A stretch of 64,000 nt of DNA from Streptomyces lincolnensis (GTDB lineage Bacteria > Actinomycetota > Actinomycetes > Streptomycetales > Streptomycetaceae): NCBI RefSeq assembly GCF_021173675.1, contig NZ_JAIHON010000002.1, positions 496,001 through 560,000 on the forward strand, in the 5' to 3' direction. The notes below the pieces were generated by a model. The model made no database searches. It was given only the letters and a program-made list of their open reading frames with translations, and was not told where the DNA came from. Each line of letters starts with the position of its first letter. The first letter of the stretch is position 1. Shown here piece by piece: positions 16,284 to 25,515 of the stretch. Made by a program: the position numbers and the translations under genes.

Positions 16284-17552
16284 TCAAGCCAGCGTCGCGC
16301 AGAGCTTGCCGGAGATGTCGGGGTCGGCGTCCCCCAGGACGTCCTGGACCGCGTCGAGGTCGGTGAGGAGGGCGCGCAGGTCCGTGTCGTCGGCGTCCGG
16401 GTTCGTCGCGTACGTGAGGACGGCCCGGTAGAAGGCGGCCGACACGTCGGGCCTCATCGCGTCGGCGGCGCCGAAGCACAGCGTGTGGCCGGAGTGCGGC
16501 CGGAGCAGCTGTGCGATCCGGCGCTGGACGGGATTGCCGTACCGGGTCACCCGGCCGTGGGCCGAAAAGGCGTAGCCGCCGCGCTGGTTCACCCAGGACT
16601 GCTGGGCCTCGGGACCCGCGAGGTAGGCGATGAGCGCTTCGGCACTCGGGTTGTCGTCGGTGAACATGCCGACGAAGTCCGCCGACACCTCCAGCCGGCG
16701 GGTGTCGGAGGAGGCCACGAAGTCGTAGCGCGCGCCCTTCGGGAAGCTCATGGCGGACAGGGCGCCGTGGGCGAAGGAGCATGTGGGCGGTTCGGTGGTC
16801 ATCCCCTCGGCGGCCCGGCTGAAGTTCCGGGTGGGCGCGTCGGCGAGGCTGCCCTCGACGAGCCGCCGCCAACCGGTCCACGCGGCGTGGACCTCGGGCG
16901 AGTTCCACTTCAACTCGCCGGAGAGCCACCGCTGGTAGGCCGTGCCGTCGCCGTGGGCGAGCAGGATGTCGGCGATCCAGTCGGCCCCCGGCCAGCCGGA
17001 GGTCGGCCCGGACTCCAGTCCGAGGCACCAGGTGGCGGCCCTCCGGGGCGAGAGGGGAGCGGCGGGTGGACGCTCGGGGGCCCCGGGGTCGAACCAGACC
17101 AGGCTCTTGACGTCCACCTTCACGGGCACCGCGTAGGTGGTCCGGCCCACTTTCGTCAGCCCGCGGAACGGCTCCACGTACGACGTCGTGGACACGTCGA
17201 GCGGCTTGAGCCCCTTGCCCGCGTACTCGTTGATGGCCCCCACGCTCGGCAGCATGGCGAGGTCGGGCGGCGCGCCTGCCGCGACCGCGGCGTCCAGTTG
17301 CTGGGTGAGGGCCCGTGTGGCCTGCACGTCCACCTGGATGCCGGTGTCCCGCTCGAAGGTCCTGATGACCGAGTAGAACGCCTGGAACTCGTCGCCGGAC
17401 CAGGGGATCATGATCGTCACCCGGTCCTCCCGCGGCCCGCCACCGCAGCCGGCCACGGCCACGAGCAGCCCGAGCGTCAGCACCCATCGCATGAGTACCC
17501 ATCGCATGAGTACCCAGCGCATGAGCACCCAGCGCATGCGTACCCAGTGCAT
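16284..17552 (-). CDS. lipoprotein solute-binding protein (family 1), third gene of PknG-like operon
   Basis: Secreted lipoprotein of about 422 residues. The signal sequence ends in a lipobox VAGC (Cys36), followed by a family-1 extracellular solute-binding domain (VTIMIPWSGDEFQAFYSVIRTFERDTGIQ; later YAVPVKVDVKSLVWFDP). No ABC permease genes are nearby. It follows a membrane protein and a PknG-like kinase, the place occupied by GlnH in mycobacteria, so it more likely senses a ligand than feeds a transporter. The signal peptide starts with repeated MRWVL units encoded by a 15-nt tandem repeat, so the true start among several ATGs is uncertain. Confidence 0.8.
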   Translation of the reverse strand: MHWVRMRWVLMRWVLMRWVLMRWVLTLGLLVAVAGCGGGPREDRVTIMIPWSGDEFQAFYSVIRTFERDTGIQVDVQATRALTQQLDAAVAAGAPPDLAMLPSVGAINEYAGKGLKPLDVSTTSYVEPFRGLTKVGRTTYAVPVKVDVKSLVWFDPGAPERPPAAPLSPRRAATWCLGLESGPTSGWPGADWIADILLAHGDGTAYQRWLSGELKWNSPEVHAAWTGWRRLVEGSLADAPTRNFSRAAEGMTTEPPTCSFAHGALSAMSFPKGARYDFVASSDTRRLEVSADFVGMFTDDNPSAEALIAYLAGPEAQQSWVNQRGGYAFSAHGRVTRYGNPVQRRIAQLLRPHSGHTLCFGAADAMRPDVSAAFYRAVLTYATNPDADDTDLRALLTDLDAVQDVLGDADPDISGKLCATLA

Positions 17553-17555
17553 GAG
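17481..17555. repeat. 15-nt tandem repeat inside the signal-peptide coding region
   Basis: Five units close to TACCCATCGCATGAG (plus strand). On the coding strand each encodes M-R-W-V-L and contains an ATG, so copy-number change alters signal-peptide length in steps of five residues without breaking the frame. Confidence 0.85.
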
Positions 17556-17599
17556 TACGGCCCCGGCTCTCCGCCCGATCCCGGGCACCCTCCGGCCCC

Positions 17600-18694
17600 T
17601 CACGACCGCGGGAACCTGTACTCGGCCAGCCGGGGCCGGTACGAAAGGTGCGTGAGCACGCCCGCGGCCATCAGCAGGGACAGCGCGAGGGCCATCGTCA
17701 GCGGGAGCCCGACCAGGGGATCGGCGGTCAGCCGCCGGGCGTCGTGCAGGCAGAGGGCGGCCGTGGTGACGCCCACCGCGGCCGTGATTCCGAGCGCGAT
17801 CCCGAGCTGCGGACTGAGCCGGCGTCGGAAGTGGCGCACGGTGACATGGCGGGTGACGAGGACACACACGACCATGACGGCCACCGGGCCGACGAGCAGG
17901 GACCAGACGTAAGGGGGACGCAGCGACCGCGAGTCCCGCTGGCGGTCGAGCGCCGACTGCTGAAGGTTCCGGAGATCGGTGAGGGACTCCATGAGGCCGC
18001 CGGTGCCCGGGATGGGATCGCCCGTCGCGGGATCCCGCTCGCGCGCGCGGGTCAGTGTCTCGCGGGCGGTGTCCAGACCGGCCCGGCCGCTGTGCTCGTA
18101 GCCCTCGGCGGCCTCCTCGGCCAGCTGCACGCTGGTGGTCAACTGCCCCTGGACGAACTGGATCTGGCTGAGCCCCTGCTTCCCGGCCGCGTTGCCCTGG
18201 GTGGACGCGGTGACGAGGGTGTTCACCCGGGCGGTGGCGTTGGCGAAGTCGGTGCCCGTGCCGATCAGGTCGGCCTGCCCGGTGGCGGAGACCTCGCCGA
18301 GCGCCTTGTCCGCCGCCAGGGCGGTGGCGTGGGCCCGGTCGAGGTTCTGTATGGCCTCCTGGGTGCGTCGGGCGGCGGCTATCTGGTGGTCGGCCTGGGC
18401 GGAGACCAGCAGATACAGCAGCCCGGTGGCGAGCACCGAGGTGAGCGCGCCCGCCCTGAGCCACCGCAGCACCCGCACGGGGTGCGTCGCTCGCAGGCGC
18501 GCGACACGGGCTCGAAGCGTGCCCCGCACGCCCCACACGCCCCACACGGACCGCACAGACCGCCGGGAAGGGCGCGGCGATGACTGCTCCGACGTGTTGT
18601 TCCGCCCGGCCCCGGTGTCCACGGCCCTCGCCGAGCCGACCCCCGGAGGTGATCCGTCGAGCCCTGAAGGTGGTTCGTCCCCCACGAGCACCAT
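17600..18694 (-). CDS. four-helix membrane protein, GlnX-like position
   Basis: 364-residue membrane protein. A long polar N-terminus precedes helix 1 (about residues 81-99). A 160-residue extracytoplasmic helical domain follows (TQEAIQNLDRAHATALAADKAL... to about 260), then three helices (about 262-283, 297-315, 328-347). This layout resembles GlnX, the membrane partner of PknG in mycobacteria, and the gene lies between a PknG-like kinase and a solute-binding lipoprotein. I infer a sensor that passes a periplasmic signal inward. Start ATG 18694 is 87 nt after the kinase stop. Confidence 0.7.
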   Translation of the reverse strand: MVLVGDEPPSGLDGSPPGVGSARAVDTGAGRNNTSEQSSPRPSRRSVRSVWGVWGVRGTLRARVARLRATHPVRVLRWLRAGALTSVLATGLLYLLVSAQADHQIAAARRTQEAIQNLDRAHATALAADKALGEVSATGQADLIGTGTDFANATARVNTLVTASTQGNAAGKQGLSQIQFVQGQLTTSVQLAEEAAEGYEHSGRAGLDTARETLTRARERDPATGDPIPGTGGLMESLTDLRNLQQSALDRQRDSRSLRPPYVWSLLVGPVAVMVVCVLVTRHVTVRHFRRRLSPQLGIALGITAAVGVTTAALCLHDARRLTADPLVGLPLTMALALSLLMAAGVLTHLSYRPRLAEYRFPRS

Positions 18695-18780
18695 CCGACC
18701 GCGTCCCTGCGTGTCACCCTGCGTACGACCGACCTACATATGACCTGCGTCCGCACCGGCGTGTCCCGCTGCGTAGTGCC

Positions 18781-20892
18781 TCAGGAGCTTAGCGTGTCGG
18801 GTGTGCCGCGGAAACGGGCGCGACCGGTTCGTCCGAGCCGTCGCAACCAGCGGCGTTCCGGAGGGGGCCGCAGCCGGTTCGCGAGGTCCACCAGGGCGAC
18901 GTACTCCCGCTCGGTGGGGGCGTACGCGCCCAACTGCCGTACCGCTTCGGACAGTGCGAGCCGGTCGCGGGTGCGCAGGAACTCGGCGTACTGGATCTCC
19001 GCCCGCAGCCCGGCGGCCGCGGCGTCGTCCAGATCGAGCCCGGCCAGGGTCTCGCGGGCCTGCGTCAGGTCGTCCTCGGTGGGAGGGGCGGCGAGCGTCC
19101 GTGAGGTGGCCCGTGCCGGTGGTACGAGAACCGTGCCGAGCAGGCGTACGGCGGCGATCCGGGCCTCGCGCTCGTGGCCGAACTCCTGGGCCAGCCGCTC
19201 CATGGCGGCCACCGCGTCCTCGCGGCGGCCCGCCGGCAGGAGCACGCGGGCCAGGCCGAAGCCGGCCGCGCCGAGCGCGGGGGCGGTGGCGAAGACCGTG
19301 GCGTAGTGGGCCAGGGCGAGGCCGCGGTCACCGTCGCACTCGGCGCACAGGCCCAGGGCGAGCTGCGGGATCAACTCGCCCGGCACGGTCTGCCGCACCT
19401 CGCCGAAGTGGTGGGACGCGAGCCCGGCGTCCTCACGGGCCAGCGCGATCAGACCCGAGTACCACGCGTGCAGCCAGTGCCACGGCTCCAGGCCCGAGCG
19501 TTCCAGCGCCCGCGCGGCCAGCGCCACGTCCTTCCTGCGCAGCGCGAGCCGGCTCTCCGCCAGCGCGTTCCCGGCCGACTCGCCGATGTACGGATCGTCG
19601 GGATCGGCCAGGGGAGTGGGCAGGGCTACGGCGATCTCCCCGAGCCTCGGCGCGGAGAACGGCTCGGGCAGCGTCAGCAGCCCGTCCTCGTCCGGGACCG
19701 CCCGGACCCAGTCGCCGAGCGGCCTGGCCACCCCCAGTCCGCCGTGCAGCGGTTCGGGCATCGAGCCGAACAGGGCCGACGGGCGGGCCACCTGCCGACC
19801 GGTCGGCGATGCCGCCACGAGCTGCCGGACCACCCCGCTGAGCTGCTCTCCGAACTGCCGTGCCGAAACGAATCTCCGCTCCGGCTGGGTGACGTCCGTG
19901 GCGCGCTGGAGCAGCAGTTCGAGCGAGTGGACGCCGGGGGCCGTCCGGTTCTTCAGATGCGCGCTGCACACCTCCAGCAGCGTGCGCCCGAGCCCGAACA
20001 GGTCGAAACCGGCCGTGGGTTCGGCGTGCTCCCTGTCCTCCTGCGGCGGCGCGTACGGCTTCGTGTACGCGACGACCGGGCCGGTGTCCTTGCGCGACCG
20101 GACCGAGCCGAAGTCGATGAGCCGCACCCGGTCGAGCGGGCCGGTGGCGCCCTCCTCCCGGAACCGGATGATGTTCAGCGGCTTGACGTCGCAGTGCAGC
20201 AGTCCTCGGGCGTGCAGGTAGTCGAGTGCCTGGAGCACGCGGATGCCGTGCGCGAGGAGGGTCTCCAGCGGATCGTCGTCCCGCGCGGCGAGCGGGGCGC
20301 CCGGGACGTACTCCAGGACCAGGTGCGGTCCTTCCGGCTCGTAGCCCAGGATGCGGACGATGCTGTCGTGCCGCAGCCCCACCAGGGCGTTCCGCTCGTC
20401 CAGGGCGGTCTGCGCGACCGACTGGTTCAGGTGCTTGAGGACCACATGCGTGTCGAGATTGCGGTCACGGGCCAGATAGGCCGCCCCGTACGCCCCCGAC
20501 CCGAGGACGTGTTCGAGCTCGTAGCGCCCGGCGACGGTCCGGCCCAGAGGCCGGCTGAAGTCGAACGGGGTGCCGCAGTGCGGGCACACTCCCTCGACCC
20601 GCCCCGGCTCACCCTCGTGCCCCCGCCCCACCGGCTTCCCGCACGCGGGGTTCGCACAGTGACGGTGCTGCTCGTCCAGCACCCCGGCGGCGGTGTGCAG
20701 TGGGAGCTCCGGGAGCTCGGGCACATGCCCCTCCGGTACCAGTTCGAGGCCGTACCAGGGGTTGGGGCGGACCTGTGCCACACCGGCGGTGACGTGGCGC
20801 GCTGCACGGTGACCGGCGGTGGCCGGAGCTGCGGTGGGTTTCCGACCCGCGCGGGCGTCCGACTCCCGTTCGCCGTGATGATGCAGCGCCAT
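18781..20892 (-). CDS. pknG: PknG-like serine/threonine protein kinase with TPR region
   Basis: About 703 residues. Order: zinc/rubredoxin-like motif (C79, C84; C103, C106, CPHCG), kinase domain (P-loop GSGAYG 131-136, Lys153, catalytic loop HCDVKPLN with D235, DFG 260-262), then a long TPR-type helical C-terminus. This is the PknG architecture. In mycobacteria PknG phosphorylates GarA to steer glutamate and TCA metabolism. The HRD arginine is Cys. The start is uncertain: ATG 20892 has GGAGG only 1 nt away, and GTG 20937 is an alternative. First gene of a three-gene operon. Confidence 0.88.
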   Translation of the reverse strand: MALHHHGERESDARAGRKPTAAPATAGHRAARHVTAGVAQVRPNPWYGLELVPEGHVPELPELPLHTAAGVLDEQHRHCANPACGKPVGRGHEGEPGRVEGVCPHCGTPFDFSRPLGRTVAGRYELEHVLGSGAYGAAYLARDRNLDTHVVLKHLNQSVAQTALDERNALVGLRHDSIVRILGYEPEGPHLVLEYVPGAPLAARDDDPLETLLAHGIRVLQALDYLHARGLLHCDVKPLNIIRFREEGATGPLDRVRLIDFGSVRSRKDTGPVVAYTKPYAPPQEDREHAEPTAGFDLFGLGRTLLEVCSAHLKNRTAPGVHSLELLLQRATDVTQPERRFVSARQFGEQLSGVVRQLVAASPTGRQVARPSALFGSMPEPLHGGLGVARPLGDWVRAVPDEDGLLTLPEPFSAPRLGEIAVALPTPLADPDDPYIGESAGNALAESRLALRRKDVALAARALERSGLEPWHWLHAWYSGLIALAREDAGLASHHFGEVRQTVPGELIPQLALGLCAECDGDRGLALAHYATVFATAPALGAAGFGLARVLLPAGRREDAVAAMERLAQEFGHEREARIAAVRLLGTVLVPPARATSRTLAAPPTEDDLTQARETLAGLDLDDAAAAGLRAEIQYAEFLRTRDRLALSEAVRQLGAYAPTEREYVALVDLANRLRPPPERRWLRRLGRTGRARFRGTPDTLSS

Positions 20893-21193
20893 CCCTCCAC
20901 AGTATGACAACTGACGTCCCAGGAGCTCGCGTTGCACACGTGCGTCGCGGCGGCGGAGGAACCGCCCGACGGGGACGGGGACTGGGGACGGTCGCAGGGA
21001 CGGTGATTGCGTTCATAAAGAACATGCCATGTGCAGGCATCGTCACACGTGAGTAACACGAGCGTTCCGAAGCCTCCAACAACGCGATCTACCGTGGAGA
21101 ACACGGGCCGTACCCGAGAAGGCCCGTGGTGCACAAGCCCGGCCGCCGTCGCCCGAAGGCTCACCCCCGCCTCGTACCGACGACAGGAGCCCC
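20893..21193. other. divergent intergenic region between pknG-like operon and FUSC gene
   Basis: No coding sequence seen. ATGCC-N7-GGCAT (about 21023-21039) is a small dyad. TACCGT near 21091 could be a -10 for the rightward gene. The region must hold the promoter of the kinase operon, but I see no strong consensus for it. Confidence 0.4.
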
Positions 21194-23104
21194 GTGTCGC
21201 GTCGTCTCGCTCTGTCCCTGCCGCCCTGGCTGGCGCATGCCCTGCGTGCGCAGCGGGGGCCGGTGCCGTGGAACGCGGTGGTGCGGGGGGTGTTGGCCGC
21301 CGGGCCGGTGCTGCTGGTGGCCGTGCTGGCGGGGCGGGAGTCCCTCGGAGTCGTCGCCGCCATCGGTGCCATGCTCGCCGGGATCAACGACCGGCCCGGG
21401 AGCCGACGGGTCTCGGTGAAGCGGATCGGGGCGCCGGCGTCGGCCGGGGCGGTCGGACTGCTGGTGGGGACGCAGGCCGGAGACCATGTCGGGCCCGTGC
21501 TGCTGACGTTGCTGTTCACGCTGGTCGGGTTGGCGGCCGGTGGGCTGAGTGCCGTGGGGCCGGTGTCCTCCGCGGCGGGGACCCAACTGCTCGTCGCGTC
21601 CGCGATCGGGGCCGGGATGCCGCTCCCGGAGGCCGGATGGGAACGGGCGGTCGCCTATCTCGTCGGGGCCGGATGGCTGCTCGGCCTGCGGCTCGTCCTG
21701 CCCACCCCCGGTTCGCTCGCCGGGGACTTCCGGTTCGACGGGGAGCGGGAGGCGGTGGCCAGGGTGTACGACGCCGTCGCCGAGTTGCTCGACGCCGTCG
21801 GGAGCGACGACGCCACCGCCCGGCGGGTCGCGCTCACCGCCGCGCTGGATCATGCGCAGGACGCCCTCGCCGGACCCCGGCTGCGGCGGTATGCCAGTTC
21901 CGCGGCCGAACGACGCCTGCACACCCAGTACGCCGCCGCACTCCCGATCGCCGAGGCCGCGACCGCGCTGGCCTGGACCGGGGACCCGGTGTCCCGGCGC
22001 TCCGCCGCGGGACCCCGGCGCCTCGCCGCCGCCGTACGCGACAACACGCACACCGGGCCGCTGCCCGCGCCCTCCCGCTCGGCGCCCGGGCTGCGCGCCC
22101 TGGACGACGCCCTGCTGCACGCCGCCGAGGCCTTCGACCGGGGCCGGGGGAGCGATCTGCACACCCGCAGGCACGGCATCGGGGATGTGCTGCGGTCCGT
22201 GTTCGGGGCCGGCGGGCGGGAGTACGGTCTGCGGGTCGCCCTGTGCTTCGGGGCCAGCGTCGCCGCCGCCCAGGCGTTGCACCACACCCAGTGGTACGGA
22301 CAGCACGAGCACTGGTACTGGCTGCCCGCCACCACCGTCTTCCTGGTCAAGCCCGATCTCGGCCCGCTCGTCTCGCGCGTGCTGTGCCGGGCCGCCGGGA
22401 CGGTGCTGGGGGCGCTGCTCTTCGCGGGGTTCGCCGCCGTGCTGCCCCGGCCCGAAGGGCTCATCGTGCTCGTCGCCGTCAGCGGCGCGCTCATACCGGT
22501 CGCCACGCGGCACTTCGCCGCGCAGACCGCCGTCGTCACCGTCCTGGTGCTCGCCCTGGTGATGGTCGGCGGCGAACCGCAGGCCTCCGCCGGACGGATC
22601 GCGGAGACGCTGCTGGCCTGCGCGATCGTCCTGATCGTCGGACATCTGCCGATGCCCGGACAGCGGGCCGGGGGAGTACGGGCCAGGCTCGCCGCGGCGG
22701 GCGAGGCGGCCCAGGCGTACCTGGCCCACGTCCTGCGCGAGTCCGACGCCCACGCGCTGCACGCCGGTGCCGGTACGGACGTCACCGCCCCCGACCCCGA
22801 CAGCCGTACCGCCCGCTGGACCCTGCGCCGCGAGGCCTACCGCGCGCTCGCCGAAGCCCGTACCGCCATCGCCCTCGCCGCCGCCGAACTGCCCCCGCTC
22901 GCACGCCACTCGGAGGGTGCCGACGAGGTGGCCGCCACCCTCGAACGGCTCGTCGACACCGTCACCGCCTGCGCCGTCCACCTCGACGACACCGGCCGCC
23001 TCACGGCCCGGCACACCGAGCGCCTCGCCGAACTCCTCGACGAACTGGACAGGGAGCGCGAGCGCGGCCATCTGCGGATCCCCGAACTGCGCGTCGCCGG
23101 GTGA
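21194..23104 (+). CDS. FUSC family membrane protein
   Basis: 636-residue protein with two hydrophobic blocks: about residues 28-170, and 340-480 (YGLRVALCFGASVAAAQAL... WYWLPATTVFLVKPDLGPLVSRVLCRAAGTVLGALLFAG). The second is the FUSC domain found in fusaric-acid resistance and aromatic-acid efflux proteins. A cytoplasmic linker and a helical C-terminal tail separate and follow them. The exported compound is unknown. GTG start behind ACAGGAG. Confidence 0.88.
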   Translation: MSRRLALSLPPWLAHALRAQRGPVPWNAVVRGVLAAGPVLLVAVLAGRESLGVVAAIGAMLAGINDRPGSRRVSVKRIGAPASAGAVGLLVGTQAGDHVGPVLLTLLFTLVGLAAGGLSAVGPVSSAAGTQLLVASAIGAGMPLPEAGWERAVAYLVGAGWLLGLRLVLPTPGSLAGDFRFDGEREAVARVYDAVAELLDAVGSDDATARRVALTAALDHAQDALAGPRLRRYASSAAERRLHTQYAAALPIAEAATALAWTGDPVSRRSAAGPRRLAAAVRDNTHTGPLPAPSRSAPGLRALDDALLHAAEAFDRGRGSDLHTRRHGIGDVLRSVFGAGGREYGLRVALCFGASVAAAQALHHTQWYGQHEHWYWLPATTVFLVKPDLGPLVSRVLCRAAGTVLGALLFAGFAAVLPRPEGLIVLVAVSGALIPVATRHFAAQTAVVTVLVLALVMVGGEPQASAGRIAETLLACAIVLIVGHLPMPGQRAGGVRARLAAAGEAAQAYLAHVLRESDAHALHAGAGTDVTAPDPDSRTARWTLRREAYRALAEARTAIALAAAELPPLARHSEGADEVAATLERLVDTVTACAVHLDDTGRLTARHTERLAELLDELDRERERGHLRIPELRVAG

Positions 23105-23183
23105 GCGCACCCTGAGGGCGCGGCGGCGACGGGATGCGCGGTTCGGCGCACACGACACGCCGGCCTCGTCGTACGTTGGCGTG

Positions 23184-24530
23184 ATGAGCGACTCTCCCGC
23201 CGACCTCGTCATCACCGGATGCACCGCCCTCGTGCACGACGACCAAGAACGGATCGGGTTCGAGGAGAACGCCACGATCGTCGTACGGGACGGAGTCATC
23301 GAGTCCGTCACCACGACCCCGGCCACGGTGGAGGCCCGGCAGCGCATCGACGCCCGCGGACAGGTCGCCCTCCCCGGCCTCGTCAACTGCCACACGCACG
23401 CGCCCATGGTGGCGCTGCGCGGACTCGCCGAGGACCTGCCCACCGAGGAGTGGTTCAACGACGTCGTCTGGCCGGCCGAGTCCAACCTCACCGGGCGGGA
23501 CGTGACGTTGGGGGCGCAGCTGGCCTGCGCGGAGATGATCCGCGGCGGTGTCACCTGCTTCGCCGACCACTACTTCTCGATGGACGCCGTCGCCGCCGTG
23601 GTCGAGGAGTGCGGGATCCGGGCGCACCTCGGCGAGGCGTACTTCTCCTCACAAGGGCCCCAGGGCCGGGAAGCGTCACTGGAGTTCGCGCTACGACACC
23701 GTGGTGGCGCCGGTGGCCGCATCACCACCGCCCTCGCCCCGCACGCCCCCTACACCGTGGACGACGCCGACCTCACCGCCACCGCCGACCTCGCCCGCGA
23801 ACACGGTCTGCCCGTCCATCTGCACGCCTCCGAGAACCGCGACCAGGCCGAGACCAGCCTCGCCCGGCACGGTGTCACCCCGATCGAGGTCCTCGAACGG
23901 ACCGGGATCCTCGACACCGACGTCCTCATCGCGCACGGCTCCGGCATCCTCGACCGCGACCTGCCCCTCCTCGCGCGGGCCGCCGGTCTCACCGCCGTGG
24001 CCACCGCTCCCCGCGGCTATCTGAAGTTCGCCTGGCCCACCACCACACCGGTCCGCGCCCTGCACGACATCGGCGTCCCCGTCGGGCTCGCCACGGACGG
24101 CGCCGCCTCCAACAACTCCCTCGACGTGTGGGAGTCGATGGCGCTCACCGCTCTGATCCAGAAGTCCACGACCGGCGACCCCCGCTGGCTGACCTCCCGC
24201 CAGGCCCTGCACCACGCCACCCTCCAGAGCGCCCGCGCGGTGGGCCTCGGCGACCGGATCGGCAGTATCGCGCCCGGGCGGCGCGCCGACCTCGTCCTCG
24301 TGGACCTCACCGGGCCGCACACCCAGCCCGTGCACGACCTCGCCGCGACCCTCGTGCACAGCGCCCGCTCCTCCGACGTGCGCACGACGATCGTCGAGGG
24401 CCGGATCCTCATGCGCGACCGCGAGCTGTTGACCATCGACGTACCCACAGTGGTGGCGGAACTGGGGGAGCGGCTGCCCGCCCTCGTCGACCGCAGTCAT
24501 GGGAAGCGGATCCAGGAGTACGACACCTGA
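23184..24530 (+). CDS. amidohydrolase (MTA/SAH deaminase-like)
   Basis: 448-residue metal-dependent hydrolase of the cytosine-deaminase/TrzN/MtaD-like branch. Metal ligands: H70 and H72 (NCHTHAP), a His in VHLHASE, a His in IAHGSG and an Asp in LATDGAASNN. The motif HxPxSNxKL, normally just before the last Asp in SAH/MTA deaminases, reads TAPRGYLKF here, so the substrate may differ from SAH. ATG 23184 lies 7 nt after TACGTT; with no ribosome site the mRNA is probably leaderless. Confidence 0.85.
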   Translation: MSDSPADLVITGCTALVHDDQERIGFEENATIVVRDGVIESVTTTPATVEARQRIDARGQVALPGLVNCHTHAPMVALRGLAEDLPTEEWFNDVVWPAESNLTGRDVTLGAQLACAEMIRGGVTCFADHYFSMDAVAAVVEECGIRAHLGEAYFSSQGPQGREASLEFALRHRGGAGGRITTALAPHAPYTVDDADLTATADLAREHGLPVHLHASENRDQAETSLARHGVTPIEVLERTGILDTDVLIAHGSGILDRDLPLLARAAGLTAVATAPRGYLKFAWPTTTPVRALHDIGVPVGLATDGAASNNSLDVWESMALTALIQKSTTGDPRWLTSRQALHHATLQSARAVGLGDRIGSIAPGRRADLVLVDLTGPHTQPVHDLAATLVHSARSSDVRTTIVEGRILMRDRELLTIDVPTVVAELGERLPALVDRSHGKRIQEYDT

Positions 24531-24655
24531 GAGGCCGGCGGCACGGCCCTGAGGAGCCCGGAAGAAATCCGTGCGGAAAAAAATCCCGCGGCGGCGATGA
24601 GTTCCGCCCCTCCCGTCGGTCACCACCCGGAACGGACCGTTGCACAGGAGGGGTC

Positions 24656-25345
24656 ATGTCGCTTCCGGAGATCGTCTCGCGGGCCCAGTGGCGCGCGGCG
24701 CGCGAGGAGTTGCTGCTCAAGGAGAAGGCGGTCACGCGGGCGCGGGACGCCCTCAACGCCGAGCGGCGCGGACTGCCGATGGTCGAGATCGACACGGAGT
24801 ACGTGTTCGAGGGCGGCGACGGCAAGGCCACGCTGCTCGACCTCTTCGAGGGCCGCGACCAACTCGTCGTATACCACTTCATGTTCGCGCCCGAGTGGGA
24901 GGCCGGCTGCCGCAGCTGCTCGGCCTTCCTGGACCAGATCGGGCACCTCGCCCATCTGAAGGCACGGGGGACGACGTTCGCCGCCGTGTCCCGGGCGCCG
25001 TACCCGAAGATCCTGCCGTTCAAGGCGCGGATGGGCTGGACGGTGCCCTGGTACTCGTCGTACGCGAGCGACTTCAACCGCGACTTCGAGGTGACCCTGG
25101 AGCACGAGGGAGAACGCGTCGAGCGGCCGGGGATCAGCTGTTTCCTGCGCGAGCACGACCGGGTCTTCCACACCTACTCGACCTACGAACGCGGCCTCGA
25201 CGGACTCGGCTCCACCACCAGCCTGCTGGATCTCACCGCGCTGGGACGGCAGGAGGAGTGGGAGGAACCCAAGGGGCGCGCGTCCACTCTGGGGGCGCCC
25301 GCGGGCAGTGAGCGCATCCGATATCACGACGAGTACGAGGACTGA
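24656..25345 (+). CDS. DUF899 family thioredoxin-like protein
   Basis: 229-residue cytoplasmic protein of the DUF899 family, with a thioredoxin-like fold: VVYHFMFAPEWEAGCRSCSAFLDQIGHL contains the CxxC-type GCRSC, followed by FAAVSRAPYPKILPFKARMGW and the family-typical SSYASDFNRDF. Its reaction is unknown. ATG preceded by a strong CAGGAGGGG. Neighbours give no clear pathway. Confidence 0.88.
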   Translation: MSLPEIVSRAQWRAAREELLLKEKAVTRARDALNAERRGLPMVEIDTEYVFEGGDGKATLLDLFEGRDQLVVYHFMFAPEWEAGCRSCSAFLDQIGHLAHLKARGTTFAAVSRAPYPKILPFKARMGWTVPWYSSYASDFNRDFEVTLEHEGERVERPGISCFLREHDRVFHTYSTYERGLDGLGSTTSLLDLTALGRQEEWEEPKGRASTLGAPAGSERIRYHDEYED

Positions 25346-25515
25346 CACATTCCGTAGCGAAAGTGACCACTGAGTAACCGAATTCTCACCCTTCGCGCTG
25401 AACGAGTGTCAACTACGTCTCAGTCCCGCAACTGAGCGAGGCGTTCGGCCCCTGGAAGGCGTTAACTCCTACAAGTACTCCTACGGATGAGTACAACGCT
25501 TTCTGGAGGTGCAGG

